Shown here piece after piece: positions 12,282-21,172 of a DNA stretch of 36,700 nt (the first letter of the stretch is position 1; the number at the start of each line of letters is the position of its first letter). The stretch is from DAOTXS01 sp034433515 (GTDB lineage Bacteria > Chloroflexota > Anaerolineae > UBA4142): assembly GCA_034433515.1 (NCBI GenBank), contig DAOUAL010000061.1, forward strand, positions 1-36,700. The letters run 5' to 3'. The notes beneath the pieces are model-generated. The model was given only the letters and a program-made list of their open reading frames with translations. It was not told where the DNA came from and made no database searches. Made by a program: the position numbers and the translations under genes.

Positions 12282-14189
12282 CTATTCTTCAAGGGTGGTA
12301 ATATCGCCTTCGGCTAACCCTTGAGCACGTGCCTTGAGGACCCGGCGCATAATTTTGCCACTGCGCGTCTTGGGCAGTTTATCTACAAAGGTAATTTTTT
12401 CTGGCTTGGCGATGGGGCCCATTTCGTGCGCCACGTGTTGCCGTAGTTCTTCAGCGAGGGTATTGCTCGGTTCGCGCCCGGCTTTGAGAATCACGTACGC
12501 GTAAATCGCTTGCCCTTTGACTTCGTGCGGCAGACCGATGGCGGCGGCTTCGGCAACGGCGGGATGGCTCACGAGCGCGCTTTCTACTTCGGCGGTCCCC
12601 AGCCGATAACCGGACACTTTGATCACATCGTCCACACGCCCGATGATCCAGAAATAACCATCTTCGTCTTTGCGTGCGCTATCGCCGGTAAAGTACACGC
12701 CGGGATATTTGCTCCAATATTGTTGCACGTAGCGATCCGGGTCATTGTAGATGGTGCGTAACATGGCGGGCCAGGGTTTTTTGAGGACGAGATAACCTTC
12801 TTCGCCGGGCTTGACCGGGTTGCCGTGTTCGTCATACACATCCGCTTCTTGACCGGGGAACGGGCGCGTGGCACTGCCGGGTTTGAGATTGGTGACTGGT
12901 AACGGCGTGATCATGAACATCCCGGTCTCGGTTTGCCACCACGTGTCAATGATCGGACACCGCCCTTTGCCGATGACACGATGATACCACCTCCACGCTT
13001 CCGGGTTGATGGGCTCGCCGACGGTGCCGAGCAAGCGCAGCGAAGACAAGTCGTGCCGATTGGGCCACGATTCGCCAAAACGCATCAAGCCGCGAATGGC
13101 GGTGGGCGCGGTATAGAACACCGTGATACCGTACTTTTCGACGAGTGACCACCAGCGATTCGGGTAGGGGTACGTCGGCGCGCCCTCGTACATAAATGAG
13201 GTCGCCCCAAGCAGCAAGGGCGCGTAAACGATGTACGAATGGCCCGTAATCCAGCCGGGATCAGCGGTGCACCACCAGCGATCTTCTTCTTTCAGATCGA
13301 ATGCCCATTTGAGGGTGGTGGCAATCCCCACCATATACCCCCCATGGGTATGCACGATGGCTTTGGGTTTGCCGGTAGTGCCCGAAGTGTAGAGCAGGAA
13401 CAAGGGGTCTTCAGCATCCATCACCTCGGTCTCGCAACGGCCGCTACCGTTAGCGCGCGCAATCGGCAATCCCATCACTTCGTGATACCAGTAATCGCGG
13501 CCCTGTTCCATAAACACATCGTGGCCCGTGCGCTTGAACACAATCACGTGTTCCACCGTTGGCGCGCGTCTCAAGGCTTCGTCCACAATCTTTTTCAATT
13601 CGACGATTTTATTGTTCATAAAACCGCCGTCGCACGTGACCACTACATTCGATTGGCTGTCTTCGATGCGACCGTGCAACGCTTCGACGGAAAAGCCGCC
13701 GTAAACGACGGAATGCACCGCGCCGATTTTGGCGCAGGCAAGCATCGCAATCGGCAATTCCGGCACGCGCCCCATATAGATTGTAACGCGATCGTCTTTT
13801 TTGACCCCCATCGCCTTGAGCACGTTGGCAAACTTGCACACCTCGCGATTGAGCGCGTGGTACGAAAAGGTGCGCACTTCGCCATTCTCGCCTTCCCAGA
13901 TGAGCGCGAGTTTGTTGCGACGCCAGGTTTTGATGTGGCGATCCAGACAGTTGTACGCAATGTTCACTTGACCGCCCACAAACCATTTGTAGAACGGCTT
14001 GTTCGAATCATCCAAGACCTTGTCCCATTTCTTGAACCATTCAAACTCCTCGGCGCGCGCGCCCCAGAACGCCGCCAAATCTTTTTCGGCGAGGCGTGCC
14101 ATTTCTTCGTAACTCTTGATGTTTGCGTTCGCGACAACTTCGGGGGAAGGAGGATAGATTTCAGTTATGTCTTTTTGTTCGTTTGCCAT
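12282..14189 (-). CDS. acsA: Acetyl-CoA synthetase (AMP-forming)
   Basis: Activates acetate to acetyl-AMP and then acetyl-CoA in the cytoplasm. The protein is 635 residues, close to the usual 630-660. The phosphate-binding loop YTSGTTGKPKAIVH (about 265-278), the acetate/CoA region WWQTETGMFMITPLP, the hinge GRVDDVIKVSGYRLGTAEVE and Lys612 in PKTRSGKIMRR are all present. That lysine is the adenylation-step residue acetylated in regulated homologues. The start at 14189 has AGGAG 8 nt upstream; a longer reading from 14318 lacks support. It is transcribed divergently from the YwiC-like gene across a 335-nt region. Being able to activate acetate fits with the AOR product being a carboxylate, but that link is inference. 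Confidence 0.97.
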   Translation of the reverse strand: MANEQKDITEIYPPSPEVVANANIKSYEEMARLAEKDLAAFWGARAEEFEWFKKWDKVLDDSNKPFYKWFVGGQVNIAYNCLDRHIKTWRRNKLALIWEGENGEVRTFSYHALNREVCKFANVLKAMGVKKDDRVTIYMGRVPELPIAMLACAKIGAVHSVVYGGFSVEALHGRIEDSQSNVVVTCDGGFMNNKIVELKKIVDEALRRAPTVEHVIVFKRTGHDVFMEQGRDYWYHEVMGLPIARANGSGRCETEVMDAEDPLFLLYTSGTTGKPKAIVHTHGGYMVGIATTLKWAFDLKEEDRWWCTADPGWITGHSYIVYAPLLLGATSFMYEGAPTYPYPNRWWSLVEKYGITVFYTAPTAIRGLMRFGESWPNRHDLSSLRLLGTVGEPINPEAWRWYHRVIGKGRCPIIDTWWQTETGMFMITPLPVTNLKPGSATRPFPGQEADVYDEHGNPVKPGEEGYLVLKKPWPAMLRTIYNDPDRYVQQYWSKYPGVYFTGDSARKDEDGYFWIIGRVDDVIKVSGYRLGTAEVESALVSHPAVAEAAAIGLPHEVKGQAIYAYVILKAGREPSNTLAEELRQHVAHEMGPIAKPEKITFVDKLPKTRSGKIMRRVLKARAQGLAEGDITTLEE

Positions 14190-14353
14190 AACCTTGCTCC
14201 TATGAATGATCGTTAGAAAACGAAAACCGACGGCGTTACGACAGACGCAGGTCGGTCTCTGTGATTGAAACGCTAATGGCGGTACTTGAATTCGTACATT
14301 AACTTTCCCAGTCTGCACTCGTCACAAACCAGGTCCATCCATAACACTCACCT

Positions 14354-14383
14354 ATTCTAACGGAGAAAATGTTCACTTGTCGA
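14354..14383 (-). promoter_or_regulatory. Candidate acsA promoter
   Basis: On the minus strand, TCGACA (14378-14383), an 18-nt spacer and TAGAAT (14354-14359). This predicts a leader of about 155 nt before the acsA ATG. The leader contains GACGCAGGTCG (14244-14254), the complement of a word in the repeat at 36669. Weak evidence. Confidence 0.35.
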
Positions 14384-14442
14384 GGTGCAAATGGGTCATC
14401 GAGGCGTGCAAAAGTATCAGAGCAGATGTGGGGCGGGTCAGG

Positions 14443-14470
14443 TTGCCACAAGGGACAATCAGATTATAAT
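14443..14470 (+). promoter_or_regulatory. Candidate promoter of the YwiC-like gene
   Basis: TTGCCA (14443-14448), a 16-nt spacer and a perfect TATAAT (14465-14470), about 55 nt before the start codon. With the acsA promoter it makes the 14190-14524 gap a divergent regulatory region; I saw no clear operator palindrome in it. Confidence 0.55.
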
Positions 14471-14524
14471 CGGGTCGGTAAACGGCAGTGGTGTGCAATC
14501 TGAAATTAGGGGAGAGACTGTTTG

Positions 14525-15364
14525 ATGCAACGAAATCCATTATTGCCTACTCAACCCGTGTTGCCACGTGAACACGGTGGCTGGGCAATGTTCTTGGTGC
14601 CGCTGATTGTTGGCTTGGTGGTTGGATGGCGGCGCACGGTGTCCGATAACTTGATCCTGACCAGCGTAACGTTACTTTTATTCGTGTTGGCGGCGTTTGG
14701 TTTCTTTCTGGTGCGCTATCCGCTGATGTTGTTGATCAAAACGCGTAATTCCAATGAAGGGCATGTGTTGAGGTGGAGTAGCGTCTATGGCGCGGTCACA
14801 CTCATTGGCGACGTGGCGACAGTGGTTCTGACCCAGGTTTGGGAGTTGGTCATCATTGGACTGATCGGTGGAGGGTTGCTGGGAATTCATCTTTGGCTGG
14901 CAGCGCGCCGCCAGGAAATGAGCGTGGTGGGTCAATGGACGGCAATTGCCGGCGCAACTTTGGCGGCGCCGGGAGCGTATTTACTTTATGCGCGCCAGTT
15001 CGACGTCACCGCCGCGATGTTGTATGTTCTCGGTTTCTTGTTCTTTGGCGGCACGGTGTACTATATCAAGTTCAAAGTGCGGGAACAATTGCGCGTTACC
15101 ACCGATACCTCGAACGTGTGGACACGCTTGTGGACAGCACGCGCACCGATTCTCTATTCACTCGTTGCACTACTCATCGTCGCCCTGTTTGCCATGATCG
15201 GGTGGGTGAGTCCCTCGGCGCTACTGGCGATCTGTGTGCCGGTGCCCAAGGTGTTCATCGGCGCGCTGGAGCGGCCGAGGCGCGTGAGTCTGCCCCGGTT
15301 GGGCGTCATCGAAATTGTGCACTCGATTACCTTTGCGCTGTTGATGATATGGGCATGGGTGTGA
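14525..15364 (+). CDS. YwiC-like integral membrane protein
   Basis: 279 residues, with about eight hydrophobic segments. It opens with LPREHGGWAMFLVPLIVG, the strongly conserved REHGAWAM-like signature of the YwiC-like family, whose biochemical function is not established. A polar loop after the second segment (LLIKTRNSNEGHVLRW) and a cytoplasmic loop (KFKVREQLRVTTDTSNVW) separate membrane bundles. The ATG at 14525 is chosen because GGGGAGAG lies 8 nt upstream; an adjacent TTG at 14522 is possible. The stop ends 1 nt before the convergent response-regulator gene, leaving no room for a terminator between them. Confidence 0.8.
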   Translation: MQRNPLLPTQPVLPREHGGWAMFLVPLIVGLVVGWRRTVSDNLILTSVTLLLFVLAAFGFFLVRYPLMLLIKTRNSNEGHVLRWSSVYGAVTLIGDVATVVLTQVWELVIIGLIGGGLLGIHLWLAARRQEMSVVGQWTAIAGATLAAPGAYLLYARQFDVTAAMLYVLGFLFFGGTVYYIKFKVREQLRVTTDTSNVWTRLWTARAPILYSLVALLIVALFAMIGWVSPSALLAICVPVPKVFIGALERPRRVSLPRLGVIEIVHSITFALLMIWAWV

Positions 15365-15365
15365 T

Positions 15366-16007
15366 TCATAGCAAGCCGCGTTTGCCGGCTTCGGCGACGG
15401 CTTGGGCGCGATTGGCAACCCCCATCTTTTCCAAAATGTCTTGCACTTTGCGTTTGACGGTTACTTCACTCCAAAATAACTTTTCCGCAATCTCTTTGTT
15501 GGTGGCGCCGGCGGCAATCATCCGCAACACTTCCAGTTCTTGATCGGTCAAGCCGGTATCCGCGCGCGCCTTGTCTCTTGCCAACTCCTTGAACTCGCGC
15601 ATCAGTTTACCCACCAAATTGGGACTGAGCAACCGTTCGCCGCGCCCCACCTGGCGAATGGAATCGGCCAACACTTCTTGCGACGCGCTTTTGAGCAGAT
15701 AACCTTCTGCGCCGGCGCGCAAGGCGCCAAACAAATATTCATCGTCATCGTACGTGGTCAAGACAATCACTTTGATGTTGGGATAATCGCGTTTGAGGCG
15801 CTGTGTCACTTCAATGCCGCTTTGCCCGGGCATTCGAATGTCGAGCAAGATTACATCGGGGTGGAGCGAGTCCACAATCGCAAAGAGGGTCGGCGCGCTG
15901 TCGGCTTCACCCACCACTTCGAGGTCCGGATGATTTGCCAACACCCCGCGCACGCCTTGACGCACAATGGGATGATCGTCCACAATCATCACGCGAATGC
16001 TACTCAT
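15366..16007 (-). CDS. NarL/FixJ-type response regulator
   Basis: 213 residues: a receiver domain (about 4-120) with acidic pocket Asp10/Asp11, phospho-acceptor Asp56 in LLDIRMPG, the switch Thr in VLTTYDDD and Lys in LLKSAS. A LuxR-type helix-turn-helix follows (LTDQELEVLRMIAAGATNKEIAEKL, about 150-213). It should bind DNA as a dimer when phosphorylated by the kinase encoded just upstream; the kinase stop lies 9 nt before this start, and TAGGAGG gives the ribosome binding site. Targets are unknown. It is the last gene of the operon running from 19973. Confidence 0.93.
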   Translation of the reverse strand: MSSIRVMIVDDHPIVRQGVRGVLANHPDLEVVGEADSAPTLFAIVDSLHPDVILLDIRMPGQSGIEVTQRLKRDYPNIKVIVLTTYDDDEYLFGALRAGAEGYLLKSASQEVLADSIRQVGRGERLLSPNLVGKLMREFKELARDKARADTGLTDQELEVLRMIAAGATNKEIAEKLFWSEVTVKRKVQDILEKMGVANRAQAVAEAGKRGLL

Positions 16008-16016
16008 CCTTGCCTC

Positions 16017-17507
16017 CTAGTTCACGGGCACCTGCAATGACACCCGCGTCCCTTCGCCCGGGTGCGAAGTAATCTTGAGCGTGCCTCCCACGCCTTCCGC
16101 GCGCTCGGTCATTCCGATTAACCCCAGATGCGTCCGGGTTTGTTGTGTCACTTGAGCCAGATCGAAACCATTCCCATTATCCACAATCTCGACGTGCAAA
16201 TCGCGCACGCCCCAGATCAGATGAATTTGCACGTGCGTCGCTTGGGCATGGATTTCGATATTGTTGAGGGCTTCTTGCACAATGCGAAAGACGGCGACTT
16301 CGCCTTCGGGGTTAAAGCGGCGTGGCGTGCCTTCCACCGAAACGTGGCATTCAACGCCGGAATGATGCGCAAACCCTTCGGCGTACTCGCGCAATGCGGG
16401 CACCAAACCATGGGCATCTAGCGCGGTGGGGCGCAGACTATAAATGGCGCGGCGCATTTCCGCCTCGATACGGCGCAGCAAGTCTTGCGTGGATGCCAAA
16501 CGCGCCGCCGCCAAAGCCGGATTTCGCACCAACAGATCGCGTGCGGCTTGCGTTTCAAATAACGCGCCGATAATCAACTGTTGCACGCCATCGTGCAAAT
16601 CGTGCGCGATGCGCGCGCGCGTCCGCTCTTCGCCGCGATGTTCCTCGGTGAGGACTTGGTGCAAGGCATCCGCTTTGCGTGCGAGCTCTTCTTTGGCATC
16701 AATCAATTCGCGCGTGCGTGCAATCACGCGTTGTTCCAATTCTTGATTCAGCGACTTTAACTGCTCGTGCAGTCGCGCTTTTTCGATGGCAACGCCAATT
16801 TGCTGACCCACTGCCATCAACAGATCACGCTCTTCGTGATCGAATGTCCGGGGCGTACGCGTTGCCACGTGAATCACCCCGACCACCCGATTGGCGGTGC
16901 GTACCGGCACGCTTAACACCGAGCGGAATTGTTCACACGCGCACGCGGTCTGGGCGAGTGCCGACACTTGGCGCACATCCTCGATGGCGATCAACTGACC
17001 GGTCTGCGCCGCTTTGCCACACATACATTGCCCCAACGGAATTACCCGTTCCGATTCGATAAAGGCATTGGAAACACGCCGCGCGCTCCGCAAAACGAGG
17101 TGACCATTTTCGATGAGACGCACTTCGCCGGATTCCAGTTGGAGCAAATCGAGCACTTGATCAATGGCACGATTCAACACGCTCTCCAAATCCAAGGATT
17201 GATTGACCACCTCGCCGATTTTGTTGAGCATGAGGATTTGTTGATGTTCCTTGGTGCGGCGTTGTTCGGCTTGTTGGAATAGACGAGCTGCGCGATGTGC
17301 CCACGCCAGTGTGAGAAAGGTCAAGGCAGGTCCAACAATACCCAACAACATCAAGCCCAGCAGGGTTTGGACAGACCAGAGGGAATAGCCATCTATGAGG
17401 ATCGTTTCCCAAACGACAAACCCGCAACCGGTCACCGCAAGCACCAGAGGAATGAGCCAGCGTTGAACCGCAAGTTGACGCAGAAAACGGGCAGAGGGAT
17501 CGAGCAT
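16017..17507 (-). CDS. NarL-family sensor histidine kinase with GAF domain
   Basis: 496 residues. Two N-terminal membrane helices (about 17-36 and 45-70) with almost no external loop lead to a GAF domain (about 95-245), a coiled coil, a HisKA_3 dimerisation domain with His302 in ARIAHDLHDGVQQ, and a HATPase_c domain (EALNNIEIHAQA, DNGNGFD, HLGLIGMTERAE). The near absence of a periplasmic domain implies sensing in the membrane or by the GAF domain. The GAF domain has paired cysteines, GQCMCG and TACACEQF, which could bind a metal or Fe-S cluster or respond to redox; this is inference. The start overlaps no clear ribosome binding site and lies 7 nt after the exonuclease stop, so translation is probably coupled. 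Confidence 0.92.
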   Translation of the reverse strand: MLDPSARFLRQLAVQRWLIPLVLAVTGCGFVVWETILIDGYSLWSVQTLLGLMLLGIVGPALTFLTLAWAHRAARLFQQAEQRRTKEHQQILMLNKIGEVVNQSLDLESVLNRAIDQVLDLLQLESGEVRLIENGHLVLRSARRVSNAFIESERVIPLGQCMCGKAAQTGQLIAIEDVRQVSALAQTACACEQFRSVLSVPVRTANRVVGVIHVATRTPRTFDHEERDLLMAVGQQIGVAIEKARLHEQLKSLNQELEQRVIARTRELIDAKEELARKADALHQVLTEEHRGEERTRARIAHDLHDGVQQLIIGALFETQAARDLLVRNPALAAARLASTQDLLRRIEAEMRRAIYSLRPTALDAHGLVPALREYAEGFAHHSGVECHVSVEGTPRRFNPEGEVAVFRIVQEALNNIEIHAQATHVQIHLIWGVRDLHVEIVDNGNGFDLAQVTQQTRTHLGLIGMTERAEGVGGTLKITSHPGEGTRVSLQVPVN

Positions 17508-17514
17508 AAGCCGT

Positions 17515-18048
17515 TTATTTCCAATTCACATTAATGCGCTTTTTGCGCCCATCGCGATCCACAAACCACACAAACTTGTTATCGCGTCCAAACTCGTACA
17601 GTTGTTTGGTGATAGCCACATCATCACGGCAGTACGCAATCAACTTGTCCTTCTGACCTTCGCGAAACCAACGAATCGCCGCGAGTCCATCCGCCGATTT
17701 ATTGGCACCCAGCGTGGCGTTGGCAAGTGCATCCAATCCCACGCGAAAACCCAGTTTGTTGTACACATCTTCCAACAAATCGAGCGTGGGCAGGTCGCTC
17801 AAGCGTTCCGCCGTGTACGCTTTCAAGACTTGATAATCGAAATTCAGTACATTGAATCCAATGACGCGATCCGCCGCCTTGAGATCAGCAATCAGCGTGG
17901 TCGCTTCTTTTTCGGTGTACGCTTTGAAGGTGTTGGTGGCGGTGGAAAAGGTTACTGCCACCGACATTCGCAAGAGTCTGAGGTTTTCGCGGCCGCCCAC
18001 TTCTTGAAATGAGCGCTGAGTTTCCAGATCAAAGAAAATATCATTCAC
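17515..18048 (-). CDS. Predicted DEDD-family 3'-5' exonuclease
   Basis: 177 residues with the RNase H-fold exonuclease signature: Asp7 and Glu9 in FFDLET (ExoI), Asp71 in GFNVLNFDYQVL (ExoII), and Tyr139-x3-Asp143 in YCRDDVAITKQLY (ExoIII of the DEDDy type). The family includes stand-alone and helicase-linked nucleases; whether DNA or RNA is degraded cannot be told. The C-terminus is a short basic tail (DRDGRKKRINVNWK). It sits between an AEC permease and a histidine kinase with gaps of 14 and 7 nt, an unusual place for a nuclease. Confidence 0.8.
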   Translation of the reverse strand: MNDIFFDLETQRSFQEVGGRENLRLLRMSVAVTFSTATNTFKAYTEKEATTLIADLKAADRVIGFNVLNFDYQVLKAYTAERLSDLPTLDLLEDVYNKLGFRVGLDALANATLGANKSADGLAAIRWFREGQKDKLIAYCRDDVAITKQLYEFGRDNKFVWFVDRDGRKKRINVNWK

Positions 18049-18062
18049 GGAGTCGTTGGCTC

Positions 18063-18977
18063 CTATTTGAGAATCCCCAACAAAATCGTCAGCGTGACGA
18101 TGCTGGCAAGGGTAGAGGCAAAGATGATGCCGGTCACAATCTTGGGACGCGTATCAAATTCCACCGCCAGGATAGACGCCATAACCGCTGTTGGCATTGA
18201 GGATTCGATGATGCAGACAGCGCGCGTAACGCCGGTCATGCCCATCAGCGCGGCGAGCGGAAATGAGAGGACGGGCACGACGACCAATTTCGCAAATGTA
18301 GCCAGCCCAATCACCGGCAGATGATTGTCTTGAAAAGTTACGCACGCCAATTCGATGCCGAGGATCACCAGCATCACCGGGATCGCGCCGTCTTTGGCGA
18401 GATTGACCGATTTCATCAGAAATGCCGGGAGCGGCAGGTGTGCCAGATTGAACAGCAGTCCCAACGCAACGGCATAGACCAACGGTAATTTGAACACATT
18501 CAAAAGCGCGTCGCGTGCACTCGCGTGTCCGCTTGCCGCCACAAAGATGCCGAGTGTTTGGGTAAAGATGGCACTCATCGTAAAATAAAACGCCGCGCGC
18601 GATAAACCCTCCTCGCCAAACGCAAACAGGATCAGCGGCAAGCCATAATTGCCGGCATTGACAAACAAGACCCCGAGCATAAACGCCGCGCTGGTCAACC
18701 GATCGTACCGCATCAAGCGCGCGAGGCTCCAACTGACAACGACCATGATGCCGGTGATAATCACCGCGAATGCCGCAATCGAAATGTACTCGACGCTGAG
18801 AGCGGCTTGATAGGTGGAGGCGAAGACGAGCGCGGGTGTGAAAAAGTATAACATGGTGCGTGAGAGAGGACGCGCTTCTAATCCGATTCGTTTGGCAAGG
18901 AGATAACCAACGCCGGCGACGAGGATGATGGGGGTAATGATGTTGATCAGGATGGCGGCGAGCGATGCAAGGTCCAT
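18063..18977 (-). CDS. AEC-family transporter
   Basis: 304 residues with ten hydrophobic segments in two halves, as in the auxin efflux carrier/bile-acid-like fold. Family features are the N-terminal PIILVAGVGYLLAKR, the FVNAGNYGLPL motif in the middle (about 105-116; Asn-rich helix break) and the second-half SSMPTAVMASILAVEF with its conserved Pro. AEC proteins move organic anions such as malate or other carboxylates across the cytoplasmic membrane; the substrate here is unknown. It begins 6 nt after the HEAT gene and ends 14 nt before the exonuclease gene, inside the same operon. The kinase downstream might sense the transported compound; this is speculation from position. Confidence 0.88.
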   Translation of the reverse strand: MDLASLAAILINIITPIILVAGVGYLLAKRIGLEARPLSRTMLYFFTPALVFASTYQAALSVEYISIAAFAVIITGIMVVVSWSLARLMRYDRLTSAAFMLGVLFVNAGNYGLPLILFAFGEEGLSRAAFYFTMSAIFTQTLGIFVAASGHASARDALLNVFKLPLVYAVALGLLFNLAHLPLPAFLMKSVNLAKDGAIPVMLVILGIELACVTFQDNHLPVIGLATFAKLVVVPVLSFPLAALMGMTGVTRAVCIIESSMPTAVMASILAVEFDTRPKIVTGIIFASTLASIVTLTILLGILK

Positions 18978-18983
18978 TGACGA

Positions 18984-19973
18984 TTATCCATCTTCCTCGC
19001 TGTCTTGAGCGTTCTCCTCGAACTCGGTCATCCGAAGATCAAAGAGCAACAAATCCGATCCGCTGGTAAATTCCAATTCTTCCAAGGCATCGTCCGCCAG
19101 CGCGCTCAACACCTCATCGTCCGATTGCGCGGCTTGCGTGAGTGCACGTTTTGCTGCTTGACCGCCGATTTGTCCCAATGCAATGATTGCCGCGCTTTGC
19201 ACTTCGCGATCCTCATCGTCCAAGAGTTCGATCAAGCGTGGCGTGGCTTCGCGATTTTCCAATTCGCCGGAGGCGCGTGCGGCTTCAAAGCGCATTCGGG
19301 GGTCCGGCGAATCAAGTTCGTCTTGGGTGACTTGACGCCAGCGTTCATCCGCGGTGCGTCCCATAGCGGCGATAGCGCTGGCACGCATTTCTGGCGCAGC
19401 ATCTTCATACGCCGCCTCAATGACCTCGCGCACAATTTCGTTGCTCCAATAGGCCAACGCTTCAACGGCGCGACAGCGCACGGTCAGGTCTTCAAAGGCA
19501 CTGCGCGTGGTGGCAAGCAAGGCTTCGCCGATGAGATCGGCTTGCCCTTCCCGCAAGCGACCGTACTCGGCGAGGAGCATCAAACGACCGAGCGCATCCG
19601 CAGCAGCGGCGCGCACGCCAGCATCGGGATCGCTGCGCAGAAATCCGATCATTGGATTGACGAGGGCAGCATCTTCGGATTCCCACAATCCTTCGATCCC
19701 GGCGGTGCGCACTTGGGCATCTTCATCGTTGAGAAAATAGCGAAAGAGAATTTCAAAATCGAGTTTGAAATCTTGCTCCGCCATCTCGACCATGCGTTGC
19801 GCAATGCTACGACGCCGGGCGATGGGGATATGGGTCCATGCTTCAGCAAAGGCAGGGAGTTCACGTTTGTTCAATCCCGATAACGCGGCGATGGTGCTGG
19901 CGGATATTTTGGTGGCATTCTGAAGTTGTTTAAGGGTGTGACTGAATTTGTTGGAAATTTTCTTGCTTGGCAT
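18984..19973 (-). CDS. HEAT-repeat protein
   Basis: 329 residues from the ATG at 19973 (an in-frame GTG at 19982 is the alternative). After an N-terminal helical region come about seven HEAT/PBS-lyase-type repeats: DEDAQVRTAGIEGLWE, DPDAGVRAAAADALGRL, DLTVRCRAVEALAYW, APEMRASAIAAMGR, DPRMRFEAARASGEL, DREVQSAAIIALGQIG and DDEVLSALADDALEEL. A very acidic tail ends the protein. No heme or chromophore-lyase catalytic feature is evident, so a protein-binding scaffold is the likely role. It is the first gene of a five-gene operon, with an extended -10 promoter directly upstream and only a short leader. Confidence 0.88.
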   Translation of the reverse strand: MPSKKISNKFSHTLKQLQNATKISASTIAALSGLNKRELPAFAEAWTHIPIARRRSIAQRMVEMAEQDFKLDFEILFRYFLNDEDAQVRTAGIEGLWESEDAALVNPMIGFLRSDPDAGVRAAAADALGRLMLLAEYGRLREGQADLIGEALLATTRSAFEDLTVRCRAVEALAYWSNEIVREVIEAAYEDAAPEMRASAIAAMGRTADERWRQVTQDELDSPDPRMRFEAARASGELENREATPRLIELLDDEDREVQSAAIIALGQIGGQAAKRALTQAAQSDDEVLSALADDALEELEFTSGSDLLLFDLRMTEFEENAQDSEEDG

Positions 19974-19992
19974 TTCATCCACTCGTGCGCCT

Positions 19993-20001
19993 ATTATACC
20001 A
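19993..20001 (-). promoter_or_regulatory. Extended -10 promoter for the HEAT-AEC-exonuclease-kinase-regulator operon
   Basis: On the minus strand the sequence is TGGTATAAT, a perfect -10 with the extended TG. No good -35 is seen 16-18 nt upstream. The ATG lies 19 nt beyond the -10, giving a leader of only about 12 nt. Confidence 0.5.
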
Positions 20002-20027
20002 CAAGATTCCGGGCGCGGCGATGGCGA

Positions 20028-20060
20028 AAAGACTCCAGGTTACCAACCCCTGGAGTCTTT
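20028..20060 (-). terminator. Rho-independent terminator of the ugd-acpS operon
   Basis: A 12-bp perfect stem (AAAGACTCCAGG and its complement) with a 9-nt loop, ending in TTTT on the minus strand. It lies about 20 nt past the stop of the gene ending at 20080. Confidence 0.75.
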
Positions 20061-20079
20061 GGGTTTCAACGTGGTGGAC

Positions 20080-21156
20080 TTAGGGGCACAGTCTGATGGC
20101 TTGATATAACGCGTTGCCATTGACGGCGCGGAAGGGGACCACTTGTTGATTCGTGGGATCAACATAGTGCGGAATCGCGACGAGATCGCAACGGATGCCG
20201 ATGCCCAGATTGATATTTTGCGATGTGAGGATGGATGAGGTGCCGGGCGCTAGGTTGAACGGGGCGCGCAAGGTTTCCCCGTACGAGTGTTTGAAATCTT
20301 GGCATTGTTCTGGGCATTGGTACACTTTGACGATCACGGTATAGTTTTGCAGGGTGCCGGTCGTGTTCAAAAAGGTTACTTTGAATCCCATCAGATCACC
20401 GACGTTGGGCTTGGCAGGTATGGTTTCCAACTTGGTCGCATACACGCCGGGCGGCACGGCTGGGACGGTCGGCGAAGGCGGCACCGGCGTCCCAGGGACT
20501 TTGGTCGCTGTCGGTTGCACCGGCGCGCGGGTGCGCGTGGCGGTGGGAATCGTCAAGGGAACGGTGGCAGTGATCACCGGCGTGGGCGGCGGCAACGGCG
20601 TGTTCGTCGGTCGCAAGGTGGGGGAGGCGACCGGGCTTGGGGCAACAACCACCAAGCGTGTTGGTGTCGCTGTTGGACCGGAGGCAATCCCCAGAAAATT
20701 ATTGACCACCCAGAATCCGCCGAGCAACAGAAGGAGAACGAGTAGCGCCGCACCAGCGATGATGCCAATCAACATCGGACGTGATAATCCTTCGCGGCCC
20801 GCGGGCTTGGATGAAAAGAGACGCGCAGGGAGCGAGGGGCCACCTTTGGCTGGCTCTGGTTTGGGAGTCTCTTTTTTCTCGTCGGTGGGTTTGGGTGCCG
20901 GCGCAACCGGTTTTTCGACAAGTGGGGCTGGCGGTGGAGTCGAAACAGCCGGCACAGGTGGCTTGGCTCTGTTCCATTTTTGACCATCGTGAACGTACCA
21001 TTCGCCGGTTTGCACACCAATCTGCCACCAACGACCTTGTTCATCTTGCAAGCGGAGTTTGCCCACTTCGGCTTCAAACGCCGCATCGCTCAATTTGCCT
21101 GCTTCATGCTGGGCTTTGAGTTCTTTGTACGTTTTTTCTGCTTCTTGGAAATTCAT
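20080..21156 (-). CDS. Membrane-anchored protein with Thr/Pro-rich linker and C-terminal extracellular domain
   Basis: 358 residues. Residues 1-62 are cytoplasmic: a helix (EAEKTYKELKAQHEAGKLSD) and a WW-rich strand region (GRWWQIGVQTGEWYVHDGQKW). A Pro/Lys linker follows, then one membrane helix (about 128-151), a long Thr/Pro/Val linker (about 160-245) and a beta-rich extracellular domain. In that domain LMGFKVTFLNTTGTLQNYTVIVKVY suggests an Ig-like or CARDB-like fold, with Cys pairs in QCPEQCQD. The start at 21156 has GGGAGG 9 nt upstream and follows the acpS stop by 16 nt; a longer reading would overlap acpS. Function unknown; probably displayed on the cell surface. It is the last gene before a terminator. 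Confidence 0.75.
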   Translation of the reverse strand: MNFQEAEKTYKELKAQHEAGKLSDAAFEAEVGKLRLQDEQGRWWQIGVQTGEWYVHDGQKWNRAKPPVPAVSTPPPAPLVEKPVAPAPKPTDEKKETPKPEPAKGGPSLPARLFSSKPAGREGLSRPMLIGIIAGAALLVLLLLLGGFWVVNNFLGIASGPTATPTRLVVVAPSPVASPTLRPTNTPLPPPTPVITATVPLTIPTATRTRAPVQPTATKVPGTPVPPSPTVPAVPPGVYATKLETIPAKPNVGDLMGFKVTFLNTTGTLQNYTVIVKVYQCPEQCQDFKHSYGETLRAPFNLAPGTSSILTSQNINLGIGIRCDLVAIPHYVDPTNQQVVPFRAVNGNALYQAIRLCP

Positions 21157-21172
21157 TGCCAATGACCTCCCT

